Assembly (NCBI GenBank): GCA_017558165.1
Contig: JAFYWE010000016.1
Span: 1 to 7,785, forward strand
Source of the DNA: Bacteroidaceae bacterium
GTDB taxonomy: Bacteria > Bacteroidota > Bacteroidia > Bacteroidales > Bacteroidaceae
Direction: 5' to 3'
Length of the DNA: 7,785 nucleotides
The position numbers were made by a program, and so were the translations under genes. This document shows positions 1 through 7,138 of this stretch, piece by piece. The notes below the pieces were generated by a model that was not told the origin of the DNA, did no database searches, and was given only the letters and a program-made list of their open reading frames with translations. The stretch's first letter is position 1, and the number at the start of each line of letters is the position of its first letter.

Positions 1-64
1 CCCTAATATACAACGCATTACAAAGCATGCATTTTATTATACACGTTTTCATCATTTACATATT

Positions 65-84
65 GTTAGACAAGGTTAGACAAA
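65..84. repeat. Tandem 10-bp direct repeat upstream of the TPR gene
   Basis: GTTAGACAA occurs at 65-73 and again at 75-83, giving a 10-bp period close to one helical turn. The first copy also lies inside a short dyad, TTGT-TAG-ACAA, at 63-73. It sits about 70-85 bp before the start of the TPR gene, just upstream of the weak promoter-like sequences. A regulator-binding site is plausible, but this is inference from position and symmetry only. Confidence 0.45.
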
Positions 85-98
85 ATAAATGTACAGCA

Positions 99-121
99 TA
101 CGTTTTTTTACATTATTTTAG
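99..121 (+). promoter_or_regulatory. Weak candidate -7 elements for the TPR gene
   Basis: Two overlapping-range candidates each match the Bacteroidetes -7 consensus TAnnTTTG at 5 of its 6 defined bases: TACGTTTT at 99-106 and TATTTTAG at 114-121. Neither has a convincing TTTG -33 element about 19 bp upstream; the best is TTAG inside the second GTTAGACAA repeat at 76-79. Either would leave a short 5' leader before the ATG at 151. This is a weak assignment. Confidence 0.25.
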
Positions 122-150
122 TGTCCGAGTAAACTACAGACCGGGTTATT

Positions 151-1857
151 ATGAAGTATTTTATACACTTTTTGCTGTTTTCATCGCTGTTTTTTGCTTC
201 GTGCAACAAACAGGGGAATGAGTTCCTTATTGGACATATGGATGACATTAAGGCTATGGGCGACACCTTGCCAAAGGTCGCAATGCAGAGGCTTGACTCA
301 ATAAAGCCACTGTTTGAGAATGAATGTGAGTATATGCGCAATAAATTCGCGTTGCTTGATATAAGGTTGCACGACAAGGCATATATAACACACACCTCAA
401 TAAAACCCATAGAGGATGTATGCCGTTACTTTGAGGAGAATGGTACAGCAGCAGAACAGCAAGAGGCCTATTATTACATGGGCAGTGTATACCGCGACTT
501 GAATGATTACCCTAACGCGGTGACATGTTTCCTGAAATCGGCTGAGATTGCCGAGAACAACAGCGACATTGACAGCGCACTATGGAAAAATGCATATTCA
601 CAACTATCATACCTGTATAATCAGCAATTCAACTACAGCAGTGCGCTTGACGCCGCAATAAAAGCACTTGATATTGCCGAGAAGTTCCAAACAGTGAACG
701 AGAGGACATACATGAGTGTATCAAGTAGCTATCATGAGATTGCCGATACCATACAAACAATTAAATACGCAGACCTGGCATTGCAACAGATTGAGGCAAA
801 AGGAATATGCCCAAGCAACGCAGATATAATAGCCTATGCAATAGGGAAATATTCTGTTTATGGCCGTAGGGAAAAAGCTGAACGATGTTACTGGTTATTA
901 GCACAACTTCCCAAAAAGGCGAGGCCATTCAACTATCTTACAAACATTGCTATGTATTATGAGAGGTTCATATCCGTAGACATTGCAGCCGTTGCAAAGT
1001 CGGAACTCTATAACACGACAAAACGCATTGAATCCAAATATGACGCCGCACGCTGGCTCACAAGGTACTATGTTGCCAAGGGGGAGTATGAAAAGGCTGC
1101 TGGCTGTGCCATTAATTTCATAAACGCTAACGAGGCTGTAATTGACAAGAGAACTCTTGAGCACACCACGAATGCCAAGAATTTCTACCAGTACAAGCGT
1201 GACAAGGAGGAGGAGATGGCTATTATGGAGAAGGCGGCACGTGACAGGTTCAACCTTTTATTGGGAATATCCGTATCGGTTATAATCATTTCGGTTGTGG
1301 CTCTGCTCTACTACCACCGCAAGAAACAGTTGCTTGACATTATACTTAGCAAGGAGAAGAACATCAGGCAGGCAAAGGCTATGGTGGCGTCAAAGGATGC
1401 CGAGCTTGAAAAGGAGAAGGCAAGCATTGAGCAGAAAGAGAAGGAACTGGCTACATTGGACACAACAAACTCAAAGCTCACCAAGCAGCTTGAGGCTGCC
1501 GAGAATGACTTCAGGATGCTTGTGGCGCAGAACCGCGAGCTGACAAGGCTCACGCTGATGAATGACATTGCCTGTGATGCGAAGGATATAATTGAGAAGG
1601 TGAAGAGGGCGTCGGAGGGCAAATATCACTTGAGTGATGACGAGTGGAAAGAGTTGCTGGGTGCCGTTGACAAGCTGTACCCGGAGTTCACTCACGAGGT
1701 GCAGTCCAAGTTCAAGAGGATAAACGAGCCGTTGTTGCGTGTGTGCTACCTGTTGAAAATAGGCCTCACAGGCCCGCAGATTGTGAACCTTACCGGCTAC
1801 CCGCGCCAGACGGTCTGGGTAAGGATAAAACGAATTGAGGCGGTGTTGTCAATGTAA
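151..1857 (+). CDS. TPR-repeat membrane protein with C-terminal HTH, putative membrane-tethered regulator
   Basis: This 568-residue protein belongs to a recognisable Bacteroidales type: periplasmic TPR sensor, one membrane helix, coiled coil and C-terminal DNA-binding-like domain. Residues 1-18 form a signal sequence ending in the lipobox-like FASC, with Cys18 the possible lipidation site. Residues about 100-180 contain TPR-like helices (AYYYMGSVYRDLNDYPNAV and a second unit near 147-177), and helical repeats probably continue to about 345. Residues 368-388 are a hydrophobic membrane segment followed by HRKK, a positive-inside signal. Residues 395-465 are charged and heptad-like, a probable coiled coil. 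Residues 525-568 (LLRVCYLLKIGLTGPQIVNL and onward) resemble the HTH end of this family. The ATG at 151 is chosen because it begins directly at the signal peptide; no clear Shine-Dalgarno precedes it. The gene looks more AT-rich than the efflux operon. It is convergent with that operon, and its ligand and targets are unknown. A purely structural TPR lipoprotein is the alternative. Confidence 0.85.
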   Translation: MKYFIHFLLFSSLFFASCNKQGNEFLIGHMDDIKAMGDTLPKVAMQRLDSIKPLFENECEYMRNKFALLDIRLHDKAYITHTSIKPIEDVCRYFEENGTAAEQQEAYYYMGSVYRDLNDYPNAVTCFLKSAEIAENNSDIDSALWKNAYSQLSYLYNQQFNYSSALDAAIKALDIAEKFQTVNERTYMSVSSSYHEIADTIQTIKYADLALQQIEAKGICPSNADIIAYAIGKYSVYGRREKAERCYWLLAQLPKKARPFNYLTNIAMYYERFISVDIAAVAKSELYNTTKRIESKYDAARWLTRYYVAKGEYEKAAGCAINFINANEAVIDKRTLEHTTNAKNFYQYKRDKEEEMAIMEKAARDRFNLLLGISVSVIIISVVALLYYHRKKQLLDIILSKEKNIRQAKAMVASKDAELEKEKASIEQKEKELATLDTTNSKLTKQLEAAENDFRMLVAQNRELTRLTLMNDIACDAKDIIEKVKRASEGKYHLSDDEWKELLGAVDKLYPEFTHEVQSKFKRINEPLLRVCYLLKIGLTGPQIVNLTGYPRQTVWVRIKRIEAVLSM

Positions 1858-1874
1858 AAGAAGAGCCTGACTGA

Positions 1875-1978
1875 TTTTACTCCTCCGTCACAGCGCTTCG
1901 CTTGTGCCACCTCCTCTATAAACAGAGGAGAACTTAAGTTCTTGTATTTCGCTTTAAAACTTAATTCAAGGTAGAATG
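1875..1978. repeat. Intergenic hairpin repeat, copy 1
   Basis: This 104-bp copy of a direct repeat starts 17 bp after the TPR gene stop. It contains two potential hairpins: CACAGCG-ctt-CGCTtGTG at 1889-1906, and CTCCTCT / AGAGGAG (1911-1917 and 1924-1930) around the loop ATAAAC. Compared with copy 2 it has about half a dozen substitutions and a 5-bp insertion near 1955-1962. The sequence resembles a dispersed non-coding repeat that I associate with Bacteroidales intergenic regions. No coding capacity is proposed. The hairpins might also stop transcription from the TPR gene, but no T-tract follows them. Confidence 0.85.
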
Positions 1979-2006
1979 TAAATACTTAGTGCTCCTCATG
2001 TTTGCT

Positions 2007-2084
2007 CGTAGGGGCGAACCGGTGTGTTCGCCCGGAATTGCATTGCTGGTGTTTGCAGGGCAGACACGCCGGTCTGCCACTACG
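2007..2084. repeat. Twin-palindrome (REP/MITE-like) element
   Basis: Two perfect stem-loops lie side by side: GGGCGAAC / GTTCGCCC (2012-2019 and 2026-2033, loop CGGTGT) and GGCAGAC / GTCTGCC (2059-2065 and 2072-2078, loop ACGCCG). An outer inverted repeat encloses the pair: CGTAGGGGC at 2007-2015 against GCCACTACG at 2076-2084, 8 of 9 paired. This architecture is like bacterial REP doublets or small non-autonomous elements. Short GTAGGGGC-flanked palindromes of this kind recur in many bacterial genomes. No gene is present. Confidence 0.75.
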
Positions 2085-2095
2085 TTTGTTGGTGT

Positions 2096-2194
2096 TTTTA
2101 CTCCTCCGTCACAGCGCTTCGCTCGTGCCACCTCCTCTATAAACAGAGGAGGACTTAAGTACTTGTATTTCACTTTAGAATTCAAGATAGAATG
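2096..2194. repeat. Intergenic hairpin repeat, copy 2
   Basis: This 99-bp copy is in the same orientation as copy 1 and starts 221 bp after it. The main stem is perfect here: CCTCCTCT / AGAGGAGG (2131-2138 and 2145-2152) around the loop ATAAAC. The smaller CACAGCG-ctt-CGCTcGTG hairpin is also kept. Similarity between the copies begins sharply at TTTTACTCC and ends at AGAATG, so the repeat unit has defined boundaries. The two copies bracket the twin-palindrome element. Confidence 0.85.
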
Positions 2195-2243
2195 ACATTA
2201 ATCCTTTGTTTATGGGTCAACATAGATGTTGTTACCTAAATAA

Positions 2244-2275
2244 ACAGTATAAGCGGGCATGCCCGCTTATGCTGT
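2244..2275 (-). terminator. Putative intrinsic terminator of the efflux operon
   Basis: A perfect 22-bp palindrome at 2249-2270 (half-site ATAAGCGGGCA) is extended by ACAG / CTGT arms at 2244-2247 and 2272-2275, with one mismatch between them. It begins 10 bp past the RND pump stop codon on the minus strand. Read on that strand, the stem is followed by TTTATTTAGG, a modest T-rich tail. On the plus strand the stem is followed by AAATAAG, so it fits the minus-strand operon better. Because the arms are symmetric it could also block read-through in the other direction. Confidence 0.7.
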
Positions 2276-2285
2276 AAATAAGAGT

Positions 2286-5200
2286 TTACACCCAGTTCTT
2301 CCTTACCACCCAACGGTAGACAATTGGAATTATATATATATTAAGGAGTGTTGATGACAGGAGTCCTCCAAGAACGACCACAGCCATTGGGCTCTGGATT
2401 TCGTTACCCGATGCCGAGCCGTTGAGGATCATTGGCACAAGCGCGAGTGCCGAGGTGAACGCTGTCATAAGGATTGGTGTCAAGCGGTCGGCTGAGCCTG
2501 AGAGCAGGGCCTCATCGAGCCCCATACCGGCCTCACGCAGGTGCTGGTAACGCGATACAAGGAGTATACCGTTACGCGTTGCGATACCGAACAGCGTGAT
2601 AAGACCGATGATTGCGGGTATACTCATTACCGCCGAGGTAAAGTAGGTTATGATGATACCACCGATGAGCGCCAACGGCAGGTTGAGCAGTACCACTACC
2701 GACAGCGATGTACTCTTGAACTCGCTGTAGAGCAGCACGAACACCACCAGGATTGCCACCAGTGTGGTGAGCCACAGCGTGCGCGATGCCGAGTCGGCAC
2801 TCTCGAACTGGCCACCGTACTCAAGGCGATAACCCTCGGCAAGCCTAAGCTCGCTCTCGAGATACTCACGCACGCGGTCAACGGTACCGGCAACGTCGCC
2901 GCTCGCGATGTTTGCCGACACTACAACCTTGCGCTGCACGTTCTCACGGCTGATGCTTCCCGGGCCACCTACCGACACAATGGACGCGATGTCATCGAGC
3001 GCCACCTTGCCGTCAGGTGTATCGATGAGCGCACGACGCACACCCTCCATGCTCTCGGTATAGTCCTTGTTCAGGCGGATGATAAGGTCAAAGCTACGCT
3101 CCTCCTCGTATACGCTTCCTACTCTCTTGCCAGGGAATGCTGCCTCTACAAAGGCGTTGAACTCGGCCATGGTGATGCCGTAGTAGGCAAGCTTCTCACG
3201 GTCGGCACGAATCTGCAGCTGAGGGGTCTCGACCTGCTGCTCCACGTTCACGTCCACCACCTGGGGGAATGCCTTGAGCAGCTCCTTTATCTCGGTTCCC
3301 TTGCGGAAAAGGGCGCTGAGGTCGGGGCCGAATATCTTGATTGCAAGGTCGGCCTGTGTACCCGACACCATGTGGTCGATACGGTGCTCAAGCGGCTGGC
3401 CCACAGAGGTAACCACGCCGGGGATTGTCGCGAGGCGGGCGCGCACATCGGCAAGGAAATTGGCCTTGCTGCGCTCGCCAAGTACAAAGTTCACGTCAAT
3501 CTCGGCACCGTTGGATGTCTGCGAGTGCTCATCGAGCTCGCCACGGCCTGTACGGCGCGCGGTACTGATGACCTCGGGTACCTGCAACAGCTCGGCCTCT
3601 ATGACGGCACCTATCTTGTTGCTCTCCTCGAGCGACACACCCGGGCGCGATACGGCAGAGATGGTCAATGCATTCTCGTTGAACTCGGGCAAGAAACTGC
3701 GTCCCATCTGTGTAAAGAGGAACAGGCAGGCCACGAACAGCAGGACAAGGGCGGCAATCACTGCCTTTGCACGCGCAAGAACCCAATCGAGCGACGAACG
3801 GTAGGCTGTGAGCAACCACTTGTCCACCCAGTTCTTCTTCTCGTTCCTTGAGAGGTAGCCGTTGCCCGAAAGCATCATCTTGCAGAGCAACGGTGTAACG
3901 GTCATTGCCACCAACAGAGAGATGACGAGTGCTATGAGGTATGCGAAGCCAAGGGGCTTGAGCATCCTGCCCTCGAGACCGCTAAGGAAGAATAGCGGTG
4001 TGAAGGTAACCATGATGATGAGCGTGGCGTGGATGATTGAGGCACGGATCTCGGACGAGGCCTCGAACACCACCTTGAATGCCGATTTCTGCTCGGCCTT
4101 CGGCAACCTGTGGTTCTCGCGCAGGCGCTTGTACACGTTCTCGACGTCAATTATGGCATCATCGACAAGTGAACCGATGGCGATGCACATACCGCCGAGG
4201 GTCATGGTGTTGATATCCATTCCCAACAGGTAGAGCACAATCACCGTTCCCAGCAACGAGAGCGGGATGGCCAGCAGTGATATGAATGTAGAGCGAAGGC
4301 TCGTGAGGAACAGGAAGAGCACAAGTATAACGCATATGGCACCCTCGATCAATGAGTTGCCCACATTGTTCACCGACGACTGTATGTAATCGGCCTGACG
4401 GAAAATCTTTGTATCGAGCCTTACATCGGCAGGCAATGACTTTGCGATGTCCTCGAGGTTGCGCTCTATGTTCTGGGTCACGCTAAGGGTGTTGACATTA
4501 GGCTGCTTCGAGATTGAGAGAATGATGGCGGGGGTTCCGTTCATTGAGGCATAGCCCTGCTTCACGGCCGGTGCTATGACAACGTCGGCAACATCGGCAA
4601 CACGCACCGACACGTCACCGTTGACCTTCACAACGGTACTGCCCAGTTCATCGACATCGTTGCTACGGCCCATTCCGCGCAGGTTGTACTCGTTACCGAA
4701 GTCACGTACTACACCAGCACCCACATTCACGCACATTGATGATGCGGCCGACTCGAGCTCCTCCATAGTCACGCCGTACATCTCCATACGTACAGGGTCG
4801 GCAAGTACCTGGTACTGCTTGTAGTCACCGCCGATGATAGTCACGTTGGAGACACCGCCTGTAGCAAGGATTGCCGGCTTGATTATCCACTCGGCAAGGG
4901 TACGCTGCTCCATCATGGATGTGCTGTCGGCCTGCATGCCGACAAACATCACCTCACCCATCACGCTCGACTGCGGTGCAAGCATGGGCACAATACCGTC
5001 GGGCAACTGACCCGACAGCAGGCTCATCTTCTCACTGATTATCTGACGGGCACGGTAGATGTCCATGCCCCAGTCGAACTCTACCCAGACGAACGAGAAT
5101 CCCTGTGATGATGACGAGCGTACACGGCGCACGTTGGTGGCACCGTTGACTGCTGTCTCGATGGGGAATGTCACAAGACGCTCCACCTCCTCGGGCGCCA

Positions 5201-5366
5201 TATTGGAGGCATCGGTAAGGATTACCACGGTAGGCATGGTGAGGTCGGGGAATACGTCGACCTCGATATTCTTTGCCGAATATATACCGCCAATGACCGT
5301 CAACACGACTGCAAGCATCACAAACAGCCTGTTGTTCAACGAGAATCTTATTATTCTGTTCAGCAT
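2286..5366 (-). CDS. HME-type (CusA/CzcA-like) RND metal efflux pump
   Basis: The inner-membrane, proton-driven pump of a tripartite exporter. At 1026 residues it is full length for the family. TM1 is near 13-30; a large periplasmic loop follows; TM2-6 lie near 338-495 and TM7 near 534-552; a second periplasmic loop follows; TM8-12 lie near 866-1016. The N-terminal DVFPDLTMPTVVI is typical of the family. TM4 has AIGSLVDDAIIDVEN with Asp402 and Glu409, matching the proton-relay Asp405 and Glu412 of E. coli CusA. The upstream Asp of the CzcA DFG motif is Ala396 here, as in CusA. However, the three CusA copper-binding methionines (573, 623, 672) align by eye with Ser570, Ile623 and His665, so the Cu(I)/Ag(I) triad is absent. 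Acidic and His residues nearby (ELDEH at 610-614, RIDH at 662-665) suggest a divalent-metal site, by inference. It starts 12 bp after the adaptor stop and is the last gene of the operon. Confidence 0.93.
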   Translation of the reverse strand: MLNRIIRFSLNNRLFVMLAVVLTVIGGIYSAKNIEVDVFPDLTMPTVVILTDASNMAPEEVERLVTFPIETAVNGATNVRRVRSSSSQGFSFVWVEFDWGMDIYRARQIISEKMSLLSGQLPDGIVPMLAPQSSVMGEVMFVGMQADSTSMMEQRTLAEWIIKPAILATGGVSNVTIIGGDYKQYQVLADPVRMEMYGVTMEELESAASSMCVNVGAGVVRDFGNEYNLRGMGRSNDVDELGSTVVKVNGDVSVRVADVADVVIAPAVKQGYASMNGTPAIILSISKQPNVNTLSVTQNIERNLEDIAKSLPADVRLDTKIFRQADYIQSSVNNVGNSLIEGAICVILVLFLFLTSLRSTFISLLAIPLSLLGTVIVLYLLGMDINTMTLGGMCIAIGSLVDDAIIDVENVYKRLRENHRLPKAEQKSAFKVVFEASSEIRASIIHATLIIMVTFTPLFFLSGLEGRMLKPLGFAYLIALVISLLVAMTVTPLLCKMMLSGNGYLSRNEKKNWVDKWLLTAYRSSLDWVLARAKAVIAALVLLFVACLFLFTQMGRSFLPEFNENALTISAVSRPGVSLEESNKIGAVIEAELLQVPEVISTARRTGRGELDEHSQTSNGAEIDVNFVLGERSKANFLADVRARLATIPGVVTSVGQPLEHRIDHMVSGTQADLAIKIFGPDLSALFRKGTEIKELLKAFPQVVDVNVEQQVETPQLQIRADREKLAYYGITMAEFNAFVEAAFPGKRVGSVYEEERSFDLIIRLNKDYTESMEGVRRALIDTPDGKVALDDIASIVSVGGPGSISRENVQRKVVVSANIASGDVAGTVDRVREYLESELRLAEGYRLEYGGQFESADSASRTLWLTTLVAILVVFVLLYSEFKSTSLSVVVLLNLPLALIGGIIITYFTSAVMSIPAIIGLITLFGIATRNGILLVSRYQHLREAGMGLDEALLSGSADRLTPILMTAFTSALALVPMILNGSASGNEIQSPMAVVVLGGLLSSTLLNIYIIPIVYRWVVRKNWV

Positions 5367-5378
5367 AGCGGTATGGTA

Positions 5379-7088
5379 TTAATGTACGTGTCCTGCATGT
5401 GGGTCAAGAGCCGCGGCACCCTGTGAGAGCTTGAGCGACACGGCACCCTTTGTAACTACACGCTCACCGGCAGCCACACCGTCGAGCACCTGAACCATGA
5501 TGCCGTCGGTAGCACCTACCTCAACGGTGCGTTTCTCGAAAGAGATAGGGTTGTTCTGCACGAACACGAAGAAGTTGCCCATCTCCTCGACAAGTGCGGT
5601 ACGTGGTACCACGACAGCCTTTGTGTCGCTGACAGATGTTATATACAGGGTAACGATACTGCCTGGTACAACTCCGTCAATTGCGCCTGCCGATATTGTA
5701 AGAGGCAACATGTTGCAACCGTTGGCGGCACTGCCCACAGCCACTACACTGCCACCGGCAGCGTTCATTGAGAACGCCTCACCTGTAGGGAGTACGATAT
5801 TGACGTCGGCAATGTTCCTCAACTGCGGTGCGAAGCGCACGGGCAGCTCGGCCACGATATTATAGTTGCCGTTGCACTGCACTGTGGCAATTGGTGTTCC
5901 CGGCTCTACATAATCGCCGTTTGAAACCAGCAAAGATGCTATGTAACCGTTCTTTACGGCCTTGAGTGTAACCTTTCCGTTGCCGAAACTGCGTTTCAGG
6001 CTCTGGAAACGAGCCTCGGTCTGCTTGTAGAGAGCCTCAGCGGCCTCAAGCTCACGCTCCGACACAACCATGTCGTTGAAAAGGAGTTTCTTGCGCTCGT
6101 AATCGCTCTTTGCAAGCAGGTAGTTGCTCTCGGCCTCGGCATACTTTACTGCGGCATCGTTGTCGGTAACATCACCACCCTCAAGGTAGAACAGCGGTTC
6201 ACCGGCAACAACATCCTTGCCCTCGACTACATTGCCCACAAACTGCACCTTACCGCTTGTGGTTGCCACTATGGTGGTGAAATCCTGAGGCGTAGCAACA
6301 ACCTTGGCAACGACCTTTACTGCACCGCCGAAGTTCTGCTTCTCGACTACAGCTGTTGCAAAGTCAATCTTCCAACTCTGCTCCTTTGTGAAGGCTACGT
6401 CATCGGCCGCACCCTCGGTCTCGCTACCGAATGCCACATGAGTGAAATCGGAGAATACAACAGGGGCATCGTGGCTGTGGTCGTGAGAACTGCAGTCATG
6501 ACCGGCCTCATCGTGAGAGTGGCCTGCATGAGCATCGGCACTGTGGTCATGAGAACCGCAATCGTGACCGGCCTCATCGTGCGAGTGGACTGCATGAGCA
6601 TCGGCACTGTGGTCGTGTGAACCGCAATCGTGACCGGCCTCATCGTACGAGTGACCTGCATGGGCATCGGCACTGTGGTCGTGTGAGTGACCTGCAGCAT
6701 TTACCGTTACAGGAAAACGCACCTTGTCATCGCCTACCTCAAAGAAGAGGTTACCGCTACCGCTCTTCGCGGGCACAATATCAAAATTGAATATACCCTC
6801 CTTGCTGCGGGTAGCTGTGGCCTTCTGCTCACTGCCGCCTACCATAAGGGTCGCCTTGGCCTCAACGGCCTTGGCAGGGTCGAAACTCTCAAGTTCCGTA
6901 ACGAACAGCGTGATGCAGGACTTGGCACCCGCCTCGAGTCCCTCGTGCTGCATGAAGAATTCGTTACTGTTTGAATAGGCTGTAAAATTGTGCAGATGGG
7001 TGTGCGCGTGCTCAGCCTCTACACTGTGATTGTGTCCACAACCACACAAAGCAATCACGAGGATTGCCAAAAAGAATGTATTTTTCAT
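5379..7088 (-). CDS. RND efflux periplasmic adaptor lipoprotein (CusB/HlyD type) with His/Cys-rich repeats
   Basis: This membrane-fusion protein would link the RND pump to an outer-membrane channel. Residues 1-17 are a lipoprotein signal; the lipobox LCGC makes Cys17 the likely lipidated residue. A His cluster follows (H19 to H33). Residues about 36-130 form a beta-rich N-terminal domain of the kind found in many CusB-like adaptors. Residues 135-207 are three 22-residue His/Cys-rich repeats plus a partial fourth. Lipoyl/barrel-sandwich halves lie near 255-305 and 371-405, separated by a coiled-coil hairpin at about 310-366. The beta-barrel and membrane-proximal domains cover about 408-555. 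The C-terminus ends in DPHAGHVH. At 569 residues it is longer than typical CusB (about 400), because of the extra N-terminal domain and the repeats. The start at 7088 begins directly at the signal peptide. It lies 50 bp after the small His/Cys protein and 12 bp before the pump. The metal bound is not determined by sequence. Confidence 0.92.
   Translation of the reverse strand: MKNTFFLAILVIALCGCGHNHSVEAEHAHTHLHNFTAYSNSNEFFMQHEGLEAGAKSCITLFVTELESFDPAKAVEAKATLMVGGSEQKATATRSKEGIFNFDIVPAKSGSGNLFFEVGDDKVRFPVTVNAAGHSHDHSADAHAGHSYDEAGHDCGSHDHSADAHAVHSHDEAGHDCGSHDHSADAHAGHSHDEAGHDCSSHDHSHDAPVVFSDFTHVAFGSETEGAADDVAFTKEQSWKIDFATAVVEKQNFGGAVKVVAKVVATPQDFTTIVATTSGKVQFVGNVVEGKDVVAGEPLFYLEGGDVTDNDAAVKYAEAESNYLLAKSDYERKKLLFNDMVVSERELEAAEALYKQTEARFQSLKRSFGNGKVTLKAVKNGYIASLLVSNGDYVEPGTPIATVQCNGNYNIVAELPVRFAPQLRNIADVNIVLPTGEAFSMNAAGGSVVAVGSAANGCNMLPLTISAGAIDGVVPGSIVTLYITSVSDTKAVVVPRTALVEEMGNFFVFVQNNPISFEKRTVEVGATDGIMVQVLDGVAAGERVVTKGAVSLKLSQGAAALDPHAGHVH
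6468..6686 (-). repeat. 66-bp tandem repeat encoding His/Cys-rich segments
   Basis: Within the adaptor gene, three 66-bp units (6621-6686, 6555-6620, 6489-6554) and a partial fourth (6468-6488) encode 22-residue units beginning SHDHSADAHA and ending EAGHDC plus one residue. The units have 5, 6 and 6 histidines and one cysteine each (Cys155, Cys177, Cys199); the partial unit adds three histidines. The units are very similar at DNA level, which suggests recent duplication and possible length variation between strains. Confidence 0.92.
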
Positions 7089-7138
7089 AAGACGTAATTA
7101 TAAATGTAACTTCTGTTGGATGACACTATTTGATAGAA

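Noticed and set aside
27..221. A 64-codon plus-strand open frame overlapping the start of the TPR gene.
   Set aside because: It is out of frame with the TPR gene, overlaps its signal peptide, and its low-complexity product looks like translated AT-rich spacer.
1875..2194. Possible CRISPR array, because of repeated hairpin units.
   Set aside because: There are only two ~100-bp copies, separated by a structured element, and no cas genes or regular short spacers.
1961..2195. Short open frames on both strands across the intergenic repeats.
   Set aside because: They translate the hairpin repeats and palindromes. Such peptides appear wherever this dispersed repeat occurs and have no start-site support.
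2541..3851. A 436-codon open frame on the plus strand opposite the RND pump gene.
   Set aside because: It lies wholly antisense to a full-length, well-conserved pump. Its product is low-complexity and rich in His, Arg and Cys with no recognisable domain, as expected from complementing a GC-rich coding strand.
6395..6700. An open frame of about 100 codons with repeated TMRPVTIAV-like segments.
   Set aside because: It is another reading frame of the 66-bp repeat in the adaptor gene; the repetition comes from the DNA repeat.
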